In this document: positions 56,460 to 64,000 of the stretch, in pieces
How positions within the stretch are numbered: position 1 is the first letter of the stretch
Layout of the letters: each line of letters opens with the position of its first letter
Source: Leptotrichia sp. HSP-536
GTDB taxonomy: Bacteria > Fusobacteriota > Fusobacteriia > Fusobacteriales > Leptotrichiaceae
DNA length: 64,000 nucleotides
Reading direction: 5' to 3'
Assembly (NCBI RefSeq): GCF_041199985.1
Contig: NZ_CP165647.1
Location: 2,170,001-2,234,000 of the forward strand
Notes under the pieces: generated by a model
Databases searched by the model: none
What the model saw: only the letters and a program-made list of their open reading frames with translations
Told to the model about the DNA's origin: nothing
Made by a program: the position numbers and the translations under genes

Positions 56460-57443
56460 ATGATAAAAGTCAAATCTTATGCTAATATTGCGATTGTAAA
56501 ATACTGGGGGAAAAAAGATGCAGAAAAAATGATACCTTCCACAAGCAGCATTTCCCTTACCCTTAACGATATGTTCACAAAAACAGAGATGGAATTTATA
56601 AATGATAAGGATATTGAAATTGCAGTTGAAAAGGAAATGAAAAGCGGAAATTGTAAAGATAAATTCTCGGATATGACGGACTTATTTTATTTAAATGGAG
56701 AATTGCAGGATAGAAAGCATACAGAAAAGATTAGCAAAGTTGTAGATTTGTTCAGGGAAAATAGGAATCAGAAAGTAAAAATTGCTACAACAAATAATAT
56801 GCCGACAGCTGCAGGACTTTCTTCCAGTTCGAGCGGTTTATCGGCTGTAATAAAGGCTTGCAATGAACTTTTTGAAAAAAACTATACACAATCTGAACTT
56901 GCACAAATTTCAAAATTTGGTTCGGGATCTTCTTCGAGAAGTTTTTTTGGGCCAATTGCGGCTTGGGACAAGGATACTGGAGAGATTTATGAAGTTAAGA
57001 CAAATTTGAAATTAGCGATGATTGTGCTTGTGCTGAATGAAAATAAAAAGGAAATTTCGAGCCGAAATGGAATGGAGCTTTGTGCCAAAACTTCGACGTA
57101 TTTTGATGAATGGGTGAAGCATTCTGAAATTGATTTTGTAAATATGAAAAAATATCTTGCTGAAAATGATTTTGAAAAAGTGGGAATTTTGACAGAAGAG
57201 AATGCTCTTAGAATGCACAAGACAACTGAAACTGCAAATCCACCATTTTCGTATTTTAATGAAAAAACTTATGAAGCAATGGATTTTGTAAAAAATTTGA
57301 GAAGTAATGGAGAAAAATGCTATTTTACAATGGATGCAGGGCCTAATGTGAAGGTACTTTGCTTGGAAGATGATTTGGAAAAATTGGCAGAAATTTTTGG
57401 CAAGAAGTATAAAATTATTGTGAGCAGGACTGTGAAATTGTAA
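56460..57443 (+). CDS. mvaD: Diphosphomevalonate decarboxylase
   Basis: This 327-residue GHMP-family enzyme makes isopentenyl diphosphate with ATP. Diagnostic parts: SYANIAIVKYWGKKD at the N-terminus, MPTAAGLSSSSSGLSAVIKACNELF (ATP loop), KFGSGSSSRSFFGPIAAWDKD, and TMDAGPNVKVLCLE at the C-terminus with the catalytic Asp region. It starts after AAAGGAG and forms an operon with mvk; mutL follows after 26 bp. Together with mvk it shows a mevalonate rather than MEP route in this organism. Confidence 0.95.
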   Translation: MIKVKSYANIAIVKYWGKKDAEKMIPSTSSISLTLNDMFTKTEMEFINDKDIEIAVEKEMKSGNCKDKFSDMTDLFYLNGELQDRKHTEKISKVVDLFRENRNQKVKIATTNNMPTAAGLSSSSSGLSAVIKACNELFEKNYTQSELAQISKFGSGSSSRSFFGPIAAWDKDTGEIYEVKTNLKLAMIVLVLNENKKEISSRNGMELCAKTSTYFDEWVKHSEIDFVNMKKYLAENDFEKVGILTEENALRMHKTTETANPPFSYFNEKTYEAMDFVKNLRSNGEKCYFTMDAGPNVKVLCLEDDLEKLAEIFGKKYKIIVSRTVKL

Positions 57444-57469
57444 AAAATTTTAGAAAAGGAGGAGAAATT

Positions 57470-59542
57470 GTGGGGTATATAAAAATACTTGATGAAAGTG
57501 TGTCAAATATTATTGCCGCTGGAGAAGTCGTGGAAAATCCTGCTTCCATGATTAAGGAAATGATTGAAAACTCGCTGGATGCAAAGGCTACAATGATAAA
57601 GATTGAAGTTTTCAAATCTGGAACTGATGTCAAAGTAAGTGATAACGGGATTGGAATGGATAAGGACGATACGCTTTTGTCGGTAGAGCGGCATGCTACT
57701 TCTAAAATTGCAGAAAAGGAAGATGTTTTTAACTTAAATACTTATGGCTTTCGTGGAGAGGCTTTGTCATCTATTGCAGCGGTATCTAAGCTGACGATTA
57801 CTACACGTTCTGAAAATAGTCCTGTGGGATACAAAATTGGCTGTTATGGCGGAGTTGTGAGAAAGTTTGAGGAAATTTCAAGAAATGTTGGAACTGAAAT
57901 GGAAGTCAGAGATTTATTTTACAATACGCCTGCCAGGCGGAAATTTTTACGAAAAATGTCAACAGAATATGGGAAAATTAGGGATATTGTGCTAAAGGAG
58001 GCGCTTTCTAACAGTAATGTGGTATTTTCGCTTGAACTGGATGGGAAAAATATGATAAAGACGAGTGGAAAGGGGATTGAGAACACAATCCTTGAATTAT
58101 TTGGAAAATCAGTTTTGAGAAATTTGAAAAAATTTGAATATGGATATTTAGGTAACGTAGAAATTTTGCGAAGTTCCAAGGACTTTATGTTTACTTTTGT
58201 AAATAACCGATATGTAAAATCAGCAACCATTGAGCGAGCCATTATAGATGGCTACTACACTAAATTAATGAAGGGAAAATACCCTTTTGCCATCATTTTT
58301 TACAACACCGATCCAAAGGAAATAGACGTAAACGTTCACCCCTCCAAAAAAATAGTAAAATTTTCAAACGATAAAGCCGTTTATAATCAAATAAAATCAG
58401 CAATCGACGACTTTTTTTACTACAACGACAGGGAAAACTGGCAGCCAAACATTGATTTGATAAAGAAAAATATTAATATTAATGAAAATGTCGCTGTGGA
58501 AACAGATGATTTGTTTTCTGATGATATTTTAAAGGGAGAAAATCAGAAAGTTGTGAGTTTGGAAACTTTTGATGGGAAAATTGCTGGAAATGCTGAAAAT
58601 TTGATAAAAAGTAATAATTTTTCAGAAAATAATTCTGATAAAAACGATGAACATAACGTTTTTTCTAGTAAAGATTTTCCAAAAAATGAAACTTTTGTAA
58701 ATAGCCAAAATCAGAATAAATCCAGCCTTGATGAAATTTGGAATAAAATGAATAAAAAATCAAATAAAATTGTGGAAAACGATGTGGAAAACTTTCAAAA
58801 TGAAAGTGGATTTCATAATGAAAAATGGGATAAAAATGCAGATTTTAAAAATTATAAAAATGTAGATAACTATAATAATTGGAAGGAAGAAAAAAATTCT
58901 GATGTTATAAATGAGAATACGGAAAATAAATCCCGTTATAAAGTCGGGACGTTTGAAAAGCATATTGGGAAGCAATTTCATTATGATGTGCTGGGACAGA
59001 TCTTTGATACGTATATTCTAGTTAGGCGAGATAACGAGCTGGAAATTTACGATCAGCACATTATTCATGAGAGAATTTTGTATGAAGAACTGAAGGACAA
59101 ATTTTACAATAAAAAGCTGGAGTCACAGCATTTGCTTTTGCCACAGAAAATGGAAGTTACGCAAATTGAAAAAAATATTATTTTTGAAAATATAGATATT
59201 TTTAATAATTTTGGATTTGATATTGACGAGTTTTCAGAAAAGGAAATTGTAATTCGAGCTGTACCTGCCTTTGACTTTCGGGACAGCATTGAAAATGTAT
59301 TTCTGCAGCTGCTTATGGACTTGAAAAATGAAGTTGAAATAAAGGATTTGCGGGAAAATATTATTATTTCGATGTCTTGCAAAGGTGCGGTTAAGGCTGG
59401 ACAAAAGCTGGATATGCTTGAAATGCAGAATATGGTGAGAAGGATTCATGAAGTTGGAAAATATACGTGTCCGCATGGGCGTCCAATTATTGTAAAATTA
59501 AGTAAGAATGATTTGGACAAAATGTTTGGAAGAAGAAAATAA
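57470..59542 (+). CDS. mutL: DNA mismatch repair protein MutL (endonuclease type)
   Basis: This 690-residue protein starts with GTG five bases after GGAGGAG. The N-terminal GHKL ATPase has ENSLDAKATMIKIEV, DNGIGMDKDD, RHATSKI and GFRGEALSSIAAVS. A long Asn/Lys/Glu-rich linker (about 330-480) follows. The C-terminal domain contains DQHIIHERILYEE, the metal-binding endonuclease motif of MutL proteins that nick DNA themselves, and SCKGAVKAGQ and CPHGRPI. No mutS or mutH is adjacent; endonuclease-type MutL does not need MutH. Confidence 0.96.
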   Translation: MGYIKILDESVSNIIAAGEVVENPASMIKEMIENSLDAKATMIKIEVFKSGTDVKVSDNGIGMDKDDTLLSVERHATSKIAEKEDVFNLNTYGFRGEALSSIAAVSKLTITTRSENSPVGYKIGCYGGVVRKFEEISRNVGTEMEVRDLFYNTPARRKFLRKMSTEYGKIRDIVLKEALSNSNVVFSLELDGKNMIKTSGKGIENTILELFGKSVLRNLKKFEYGYLGNVEILRSSKDFMFTFVNNRYVKSATIERAIIDGYYTKLMKGKYPFAIIFYNTDPKEIDVNVHPSKKIVKFSNDKAVYNQIKSAIDDFFYYNDRENWQPNIDLIKKNININENVAVETDDLFSDDILKGENQKVVSLETFDGKIAGNAENLIKSNNFSENNSDKNDEHNVFSSKDFPKNETFVNSQNQNKSSLDEIWNKMNKKSNKIVENDVENFQNESGFHNEKWDKNADFKNYKNVDNYNNWKEEKNSDVINENTENKSRYKVGTFEKHIGKQFHYDVLGQIFDTYILVRRDNELEIYDQHIIHERILYEELKDKFYNKKLESQHLLLPQKMEVTQIEKNIIFENIDIFNNFGFDIDEFSEKEIVIRAVPAFDFRDSIENVFLQLLMDLKNEVEIKDLRENIIISMSCKGAVKAGQKLDMLEMQNMVRRIHEVGKYTCPHGRPIIVKLSKNDLDKMFGRRK

Positions 59543-59603
59543 GAGTAAAACTTGAGAAAATTTAGTAAAAAAGTGAAAAAACTTTTGACAATAAGGAAAA
59601 AAT

Positions 59604-60074
59604 ATGATAAGAATTAATGTAGTGTGTATTGGAAAAATAAAAGATAAATACATAAAAGAGGGAATAGCTGAGTTTTCAAAAAGGTTGTCAAAATACATAA
59701 AACTCGATATTACTGAACTGGCTGAAGAAGATGATAACAAGGGGATTGAAAATGCAATAAATTCAGAAACTGAAAGAATAATAAATGCTATTTCAAAAAA
59801 AAATTACTCGTACAATATTTTGCTTGACTTAAACGGAAAGATGCTATCTTCTGAAGAAATGGCAGATAAAATAGAAAAAATTTCCATGACAAACAGTGAA
59901 ATTAATTTCATAATAGGCGGATCTAACGGAGTAAATGACAACTTGCGAAAAATTGTAGACTTTAGGCTATGTTTTTCTCCAATGACATTTCCACATCAGC
60001 TTATGCGATTAATTTTGACAGAGCAAATATACAGATGGATTTCAATTAATAATAATATAAAATATCATAAATAA
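59604..60074 (+). CDS. rlmH: 23S rRNA (pseudouridine1915-N3)-methyltransferase RlmH
   Basis: This 156-residue SPOUT methyltransferase modifies helix 69 of 23S rRNA. It opens MIRINVVCIGKIKDKYIKEGIAEFSKRL and has LDLNGKMLSSEEMA, FIIGGSNGVND (AdoMet knot) and FPHQLMRLILTEQIYRW. The usual end PYHK is KYHK here. It starts after AAGGAA. The next gene begins 13 bp later. Confidence 0.95.
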   Translation: MIRINVVCIGKIKDKYIKEGIAEFSKRLSKYIKLDITELAEEDDNKGIENAINSETERIINAISKKNYSYNILLDLNGKMLSSEEMADKIEKISMTNSEINFIIGGSNGVNDNLRKIVDFRLCFSPMTFPHQLMRLILTEQIYRWISINNNIKYHK

Positions 60075-60086
60075 TGGAGGGAAATT

Positions 60087-60509
60087 ATGTATTCTGCTGG
60101 GGAAGAATTTGAAAGAATTAATAATGAGGGAGATGTGGAAGGTTATACTTGCCTTTCTAATGTTACCGTAGGAGATAGGGAATATTTAGTTTGTGATGAT
60201 GAAACTGGAGAAAAGAAGGTATTCTATTATGACAGTATCGAAGAAGAACTGTATGACTTAGATGAAGATGAAGAAGATCAGGTACTAGACATATGGAATG
60301 ATGAATACTATGGAGCTGATAAAGATTATATGTACTGGAATGAAGATTTTGGAGAATATGATAAAAATGAGAATGTAGATGGAGAATTTGATGAAGCCGA
60401 TTTTGACTCGTTAGATGATAATGAAATTGAATTTTTGGACAATGAAGGCGAAGATGACGAAGATTTATCAGAATTTTTAGATGATTTTTTTGATGATGAA
60501 GATGAATAA
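60087..60509 (+). CDS. Acidic DUF1292-like protein
   Basis: This 140-residue protein has a short folded N-terminal part (YTCLSNVTVGDREYLVCDDETGEKKVFYY) resembling DUF1292, and then an extremely acidic, Asp/Glu/Tyr-rich tail from about residue 50 to the end. It has AUGGAGG-type sequence before the ATG. No catalytic residues are evident. It may be a regulatory or RNA-metabolism-associated small protein; its function is not known. It lies in a row between rlmH and lysS. Confidence 0.6.
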   Translation: MYSAGEEFERINNEGDVEGYTCLSNVTVGDREYLVCDDETGEKKVFYYDSIEEELYDLDEDEEDQVLDIWNDEYYGADKDYMYWNEDFGEYDKNENVDGEFDEADFDSLDDNEIEFLDNEGEDDEDLSEFLDDFFDDEDE

Positions 60510-60534
60510 ATAAAAAATAAAATGAAGGAATAAA

Positions 60535-60915
60535 ATGAAAATAAAGATAAAAAGTTTGGATAACTTTAAACAAAATTATGAAAAATTATTTGAGTTGGAA
60601 AAAATAATAAATTTAGAAGAAAAAAAAGAATACCATTATAAAGATGAATACGGAAATTGTAAAATCATCGATAAAATCGATTCCATTGAAATCTACCGAC
60701 ACGGTGAAATCAATTCCAAGCAAATATTTAAAAACAATAAAAATACCTCATTTACCTATATTACAACAAAATTTCGAGGAAAATATGAAATTTTTACAAA
60801 AAAATTTGAAAAAGAAAATGGAAAAATAGTGCTGGAATATGATATAATACATAGTAATGAAGTAATAAACAGTATAAATTTAGAAATACAACTTATAGAT
60901 ATGTCAATTAATTAA
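60535..60915 (+). CDS. Small DUF1934-like protein
   Basis: This 126-residue protein of alternating beta-strand character (for example KYEIFTKKFEKENGKIVLEYDI) resembles the DUF1934 calycin-like family by pattern, with IEIYRHGEINSKQIF matching its IxRxG core. Recognition is tentative. The ATG is preceded by GAAGGAA, 25 bp after the acidic gene, and lysS follows after 52 bp. Function unknown. Confidence 0.6.
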   Translation: MKIKIKSLDNFKQNYEKLFELEKIINLEEKKEYHYKDEYGNCKIIDKIDSIEIYRHGEINSKQIFKNNKNTSFTYITTKFRGKYEIFTKKFEKENGKIVLEYDIIHSNEVINSINLEIQLIDMSIN

Positions 60916-60967
60916 ATACTTTTTGAACATATCTATTTTACAATTAAAAAGCAGAAAGGAAAAGTGA

Positions 60968-62452
60968 ATGAGTAATCAAAACCACAATGATAATGGTATT
61001 ATAAAAGAAAAATTAAAAAAAGTAGAAGAATTGAAAGAAATAGGAGTTGAGCCATACGGACGAAAATATGAAAAGTTAAATGAAATTGCTGAGATTAACC
61101 AATATGATGAAACTTGTGAAAAAATTTTTAAAACAGCAGGAAGAATCGTTGCTTTCAGAAGAATGGGGAAAAATGGATTCGGACAAATTCAAGATCCAAC
61201 TGGAAAAATCCAATACTATGTAAAAAAAGATGAAGTTGGAGAAGAGCAGTACGAAATTTATAAAAAAATGGGGCTTGGAGATTTTATTGGGCTTGAAGGA
61301 AAACTTTTCAGAACGAATACTGGAGAATTAACTCTAAGAGTTATCTCGTTTGAAGTCCTATCTAAAAATGTCCGTCCACTTCCAGAAAAGTTTCATGGAC
61401 TGACTAACATAGAAACTCGTTACAGACAAAGATATGTGGATCTTGTAATGAACAGGGAAGTTATGGAAACTATGAAAAAAAGATTCCAGATTATAAGATT
61501 TTTTAGAAACTATCTTGAAAAGCACGGATTTACAGAAGTGGAAACACCAATGATGCATCCCGTTGCTGGAGGAGCTACAGCAAGACCATTTGTAACACAT
61601 CATAATGCACTTGATATGGAGCTGTTTTTGAGAATAGCACCTGAATTGTATCTAAAAAGGCTTCTTGTAGGTGGATTTGAAAAAGTGTTCGAAATAAACA
61701 GAAGCTTTAGGAATGAAGGAATTTCAATAAAACATAATCCAGAATTTACAATGATGGAACTATATCAGGCTTATGCTGATTTTAACGATATGATGGACTT
61801 AACAGAAGATTTGATTTCAAGTTTGACGTTTGAACTACACGGAAAATATGAAATTGAATATGAAGATAAGACTATTAATATGGCAAAACCTTGGCGACGT
61901 GTTACAATGAAGGACATTGTAAAAGAAACTACTGGATTTGACTTTGACACAGTTAACAGTGATGAAGATGCTATAAATAAAGCTAAAGAAATGAATATTC
62001 CACTAGAAAAGGATAGAACTTATACTAAATATGGAATTTTAAACTTGATATTTGAGGAAAAAGTAGAGGAAACTTTATTAAATCCAACATTTATTACTGA
62101 ATATCCAAAAGAAATTTCTCCGCTTTCAAAAAATCAAAAAGGGGAAACTGAATGGGTAGATAGATTTGAATTGTTTATTTCAGGAAGAGAATTTGCCAAT
62201 GCCTATTCAGAGTTAAATGATCCAAGAGATCAGAAGGAAAGGTTTGAAGAGCAGGTTAAATTAAAAGAAGCTGGAGATGATGAAGCTCAAGGAATGGATT
62301 TAGACTATATCCGTGCCTTGGAATATGGAATGCCGCCAGCTGGAGGGCTTGGAATAGGGATTGACAGATTGGTTATGTTACAGACAAATTCTGCTTCAAT
62401 AAGGGATGTTATTTTATTCCCAACTTTGAGAAAAGAAGACATTGAATTATAA
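60968..62452 (+). CDS. lysS: Lysine-tRNA ligase (class II)
   Basis: This 494-residue enzyme charges tRNA-Lys. It has an N-terminal OB-fold anticodon domain (about 55-145) and class II core: motif 1 in FLEKHGFTEVETPMMHPVAGGATARPF, motif 2 RSFRNEGISIKHNPEFTMMELYQAY, and motif 3 GLGIGIDRLVMLQTNSASIRDVILFP. It starts at ATG after AAAGGAAA and ends with a strong terminator. All key motifs are intact. Confidence 0.97.
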   Translation: MSNQNHNDNGIIKEKLKKVEELKEIGVEPYGRKYEKLNEIAEINQYDETCEKIFKTAGRIVAFRRMGKNGFGQIQDPTGKIQYYVKKDEVGEEQYEIYKKMGLGDFIGLEGKLFRTNTGELTLRVISFEVLSKNVRPLPEKFHGLTNIETRYRQRYVDLVMNREVMETMKKRFQIIRFFRNYLEKHGFTEVETPMMHPVAGGATARPFVTHHNALDMELFLRIAPELYLKRLLVGGFEKVFEINRSFRNEGISIKHNPEFTMMELYQAYADFNDMMDLTEDLISSLTFELHGKYEIEYEDKTINMAKPWRRVTMKDIVKETTGFDFDTVNSDEDAINKAKEMNIPLEKDRTYTKYGILNLIFEEKVEETLLNPTFITEYPKEISPLSKNQKGETEWVDRFELFISGREFANAYSELNDPRDQKERFEEQVKLKEAGDDEAQGMDLDYIRALEYGMPPAGGLGIGIDRLVMLQTNSASIRDVILFPTLRKEDIEL

Positions 62453-62493
62453 TTTAATTTTGATATTTTAAAAATACTTTTACAAATATATTT

Positions 62494-62530
62494 AAAAGCT
62501 CTAGGTTTAGAATAACTTAGAGCTTTTTTT
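62494..62530 (+). terminator. Terminator after lysS
   Basis: AAAAGCTCTA pairs with TAGAGCTTTT and is followed by a T run. It ends the mvk-to-lysS transcription direction. Confidence 0.8.
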
Positions 62531-62573
62531 ATTTATATTCGTTGAAAAATTTATGTAATTGCACTACAAATAA

Positions 62574-62825
62574 TTAATTATAAAGGTATTCATAACCTTC
62601 TAAGTATAGACGTCTATATCCATTTCCTTGGAAATATATTCTATAAACAGAACCATACGAAGGTCCACCAATAGAACCTCTTGTAAAATTAAAATTTCTT
62701 CCACTTTGCAGACTTACACAATTTAAATATCCACGACCTTTAGAAGTAATTCTACATTCTTCAACAAATCTAGAAAATCCCAAAACTCCAAATACTAAAA
62801 ACATTGTTAAAATTAATTTTTTCAT
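62574..62825 (-). CDS. Small secreted protein of unknown function
   Basis: This 83-residue protein has a signal peptide (MKKLILTMFLVFGVLGFS) much like those of the two secreted paralogues in the window, and a mature part of about 65 residues with two Cys (EECRI, LNCVS), many Tyr/Gly/Arg and RIYFQGNGYRRLYLEGYEYLYN at the end. I choose the ATG at 62825, with GAGGAG ten bases upstream; the in-frame TTG at 62834 abuts that site. Family not recognised; a surface or periplasmic role is likely. Confidence 0.65.
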   Translation of the reverse strand: MKKLILTMFLVFGVLGFSRFVEECRITSKGRGYLNCVSLQSGRNFNFTRGSIGGPSYGSVYRIYFQGNGYRRLYLEGYEYLYN

Positions 62826-62980
62826 AATAATCAACTCCTCAATTTATTTTTTCTAATCTAATTATACCCTATAAATGAAAAAAATCAAGTATCTTCTAAA
62901 AAATCTATTATATTTTTTTGAAATTAGATCTAAAAAATTAAATAAAATCAATTTTTTCATTTTTAAATATTTTCATAAAA

Positions 62981-63010
62981 AAAGGTGTCTTGATAACACC
63001 TTCTTTATTT
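62981..63010. terminator. Bidirectional terminator-like hairpin
   Basis: AAGGTGT pairs with AACACCTT, with A-rich sequence before and T-rich sequence after. It lies between the small secreted-protein gene and the flavodoxin gene. Confidence 0.55.
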
Positions 63011-63156
63011 TTTGGAGAGAAAATCAACTTGTGAAAATTGATTTATCTTAGTTATATATAAAATATAGCTAAAATCATATTTATTTCGTCTTTTGTGAAA
63101 AATTTTATCTAGGAAAATTTTTAATTCACAGACATAGTTTTTTTATTTAATTATTA

Positions 63157-63651
63157 CTAAAATTCTTTTTTAATTTGTTCAACCCATGCGTCAATTCTTT
63201 CATCTGTCAATTCAGACTGATTAACTTCATCTAAAGCAAGTCCTAAAAATTCACCATTTTTTACTGCTCTTGATTCATTAAATTCATATCCTTCAGTTGA
63301 AGTTTTTCCAATGATTGTCGCCCCAGTTTTTTGGATTTCTTCATCAAGAATAGCAATTCCATCCATAAATGTATCAGAGAATGTTCCTTGATCTCCACTT
63401 CCAAAATACGCTACTTTTTTACTGCTGAAGTCTTTGCTTGCCAAGTCATCGACAACTGCCGCCCAGTCATCCTGCAAGTCTCCAAATCCCCATGTAGAAG
63501 CTCCCAGAAGCAACACATCAAAGTCTTCTAGCTTATCTTCGTTCCCATCAATATTAAAAACTTCCGATCCATCAATTTTTTCTGCAATTTTATGAGCGAT
63601 GTCTTCTGTTACACCTGTAGTTGAACCGAAAAAAATTCCTATTTTTGCCAT
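63157..63651 (-). CDS. fldA: Flavodoxin
   Basis: This 164-residue FMN electron carrier starts at 63651 (MAKIGIFFGSTTGVTEDIA), with GGAGG upstream. The FMN phosphate loop is GSTTGVTE (residues 9-16); aromatic isoalloxazine contacts are likely in STWGFGDLQDDW (about 56) and YFGSGDQGTFSDTFMDG (about 90). It is a long-chain flavodoxin that could replace ferredoxin in anaerobic metabolism. It stands alone with its own strong promoter. Confidence 0.95.
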   Translation of the reverse strand: MAKIGIFFGSTTGVTEDIAHKIAEKIDGSEVFNIDGNEDKLEDFDVLLLGASTWGFGDLQDDWAAVVDDLASKDFSSKKVAYFGSGDQGTFSDTFMDGIAILDEEIQKTGATIIGKTSTEGYEFNESRAVKNGEFLGLALDEVNQSELTDERIDAWVEQIKKEF

Positions 63652-63755
63652 TTTAAACCTCCACATTTATTATTATTTTTGGATAGCTTGTATCTAAATA
63701 ACCTATTATACTTTTAAATCAAAGAAATAAATTGTTTTTAAACTGCTATATAAAA

Positions 63756-63784
63756 AATATATCATATTTTATTTTGATTGTCAA
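63756..63784 (-). promoter_or_regulatory. Flavodoxin promoter
   Basis: On the minus strand TTGACA (63779-63784) and TATATT (63756-63761) are 17 bp apart, about 105 bp before the start codon. Confidence 0.6.
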
Positions 63785-63814
63785 ATTTTTTTGATTTTTA
63801 TACTAAAAATGAAA

Positions 63815-64000
63815 TTAAATATACCACATATAGTAGTCTTCTTCATTTTTTGGAATAACTCTAGCTGGAATACCTACTGCAACCGCCTCATCTGGTACAT
63901 TTCGCAAGACTACTGAATTTGCTCCGATTTTTACATTTTTTCCAATTACTATATTTCCTAAAAGTTTTGCTCCTGTACCAACAGTGACATTCTCCTTTAA
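63815..64000 (-). CDS. Serine acetyltransferase-like protein, C-terminal part (runs off the window)
   Basis: Sixty-one codons up to a TAA at 63815-63817 read LKENVTVGTGAKLLGNIVIG, then KNVKIGANSVVLRNVPDEA, then GIPARVIP. This is the left-handed beta-helix hexapeptide repeat and C-terminus typical of CysE serine O-acetyltransferases. Other LbH acetyltransferases share this end, so the exact substrate is open. The 5' part lies beyond base 64000. Confidence 0.7.
   Translation of the reverse strand, partial: LKENVTVGTGAKLLGNIVIGKNVKIGANSVVLRNVPDEAVAVGIPARVIPKNEEDYYMWYI

Overview
The window is very AT-rich bacterial DNA. It carries one complete rRNA operon, a set of housekeeping genes, and a dense accessory region of restriction, toxin-antitoxin and insertion-sequence material. 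Composition, gene content and the style of the IS elements suggest a member of Fusobacteriota, most likely Leptotrichia or a close relative. That is an inference, because no database comparison was possible.

Layout. (1) 397-3393, minus: a three-gene operon of a cytosolic binding-protein-like protein, a HypB/CooC-type GTPase and an ABC ATPase, with no permease. (2) 3599-5343: an IS200/IS605 element with decayed tnpA and tnpB, inserted one base after the stop of cobK. (3) 5345-7194, minus: cobK and a histidine phosphatase. (4) 7219-9540: a gene desert with IS630 relics and two small MITE-like repeats. (5) 9556-14510, minus: the operon 16S, tRNA-Ile, tRNA-Ala, 23S, 5S, tRNA-Asn; the tRNA-Ile appears to lack two bases. 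(6) 14850-19498: another IS relic, a MazG-like hydrolase, two membrane proteins and thrS. (7) 19747-20254: a YefM/YoeB pair with a repeat operator, then an IS30 relic.

(8) 20876-35531, minus: a defence-type island. It holds a type III restriction-modification system (res split at an A7 tract, mod intact), DUF4391, a frameshifted SNF2 helicase, a PHP-domain AAA ATPase with a small overlapping partner, a RelB/YoeB pair, and a GNAT-type toxin gene destroyed by a 192-bp derivative of the IS605-like element. A tyrosine-recombinase C-terminal fragment and an intact IS605/TnpB copy (36253-37998) border the island.

(9) 38035-48517, plus: DUF1877, recG, a DMT transporter, then def, fmt, rex, folD, accB, a CNNM/CBS protein, a NUDIX hydrolase and apt. 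(10) 49263-54503: rpmB and tRNA-Arg surrounded by IS481-like, ISLre2-like and IS5-like elements, all with broken transposases. Nested in these is a tandem duplication that produced two paralogous secreted proteins and an extra copy of the mevalonate-kinase promoter. (11) 55548-64000: mevalonate kinase, diphosphomevalonate decarboxylase, mutL, rlmH, two small conserved genes, lysS, a small secreted protein, flavodoxin and the end of a serine-acetyltransferase-like gene.

Housekeeping genes are all open, whereas frame breaks are concentrated in mobile and defence genes. The breaks therefore probably reflect real decay or switching rather than poor sequence. The most promising leads are the permease-less binding protein/GTPase/ATPase operon, the PHP-ATPase module inside the type III R-M locus, and the mini-IS that keeps a compensated hairpin of the TnpB-guide-RNA region.
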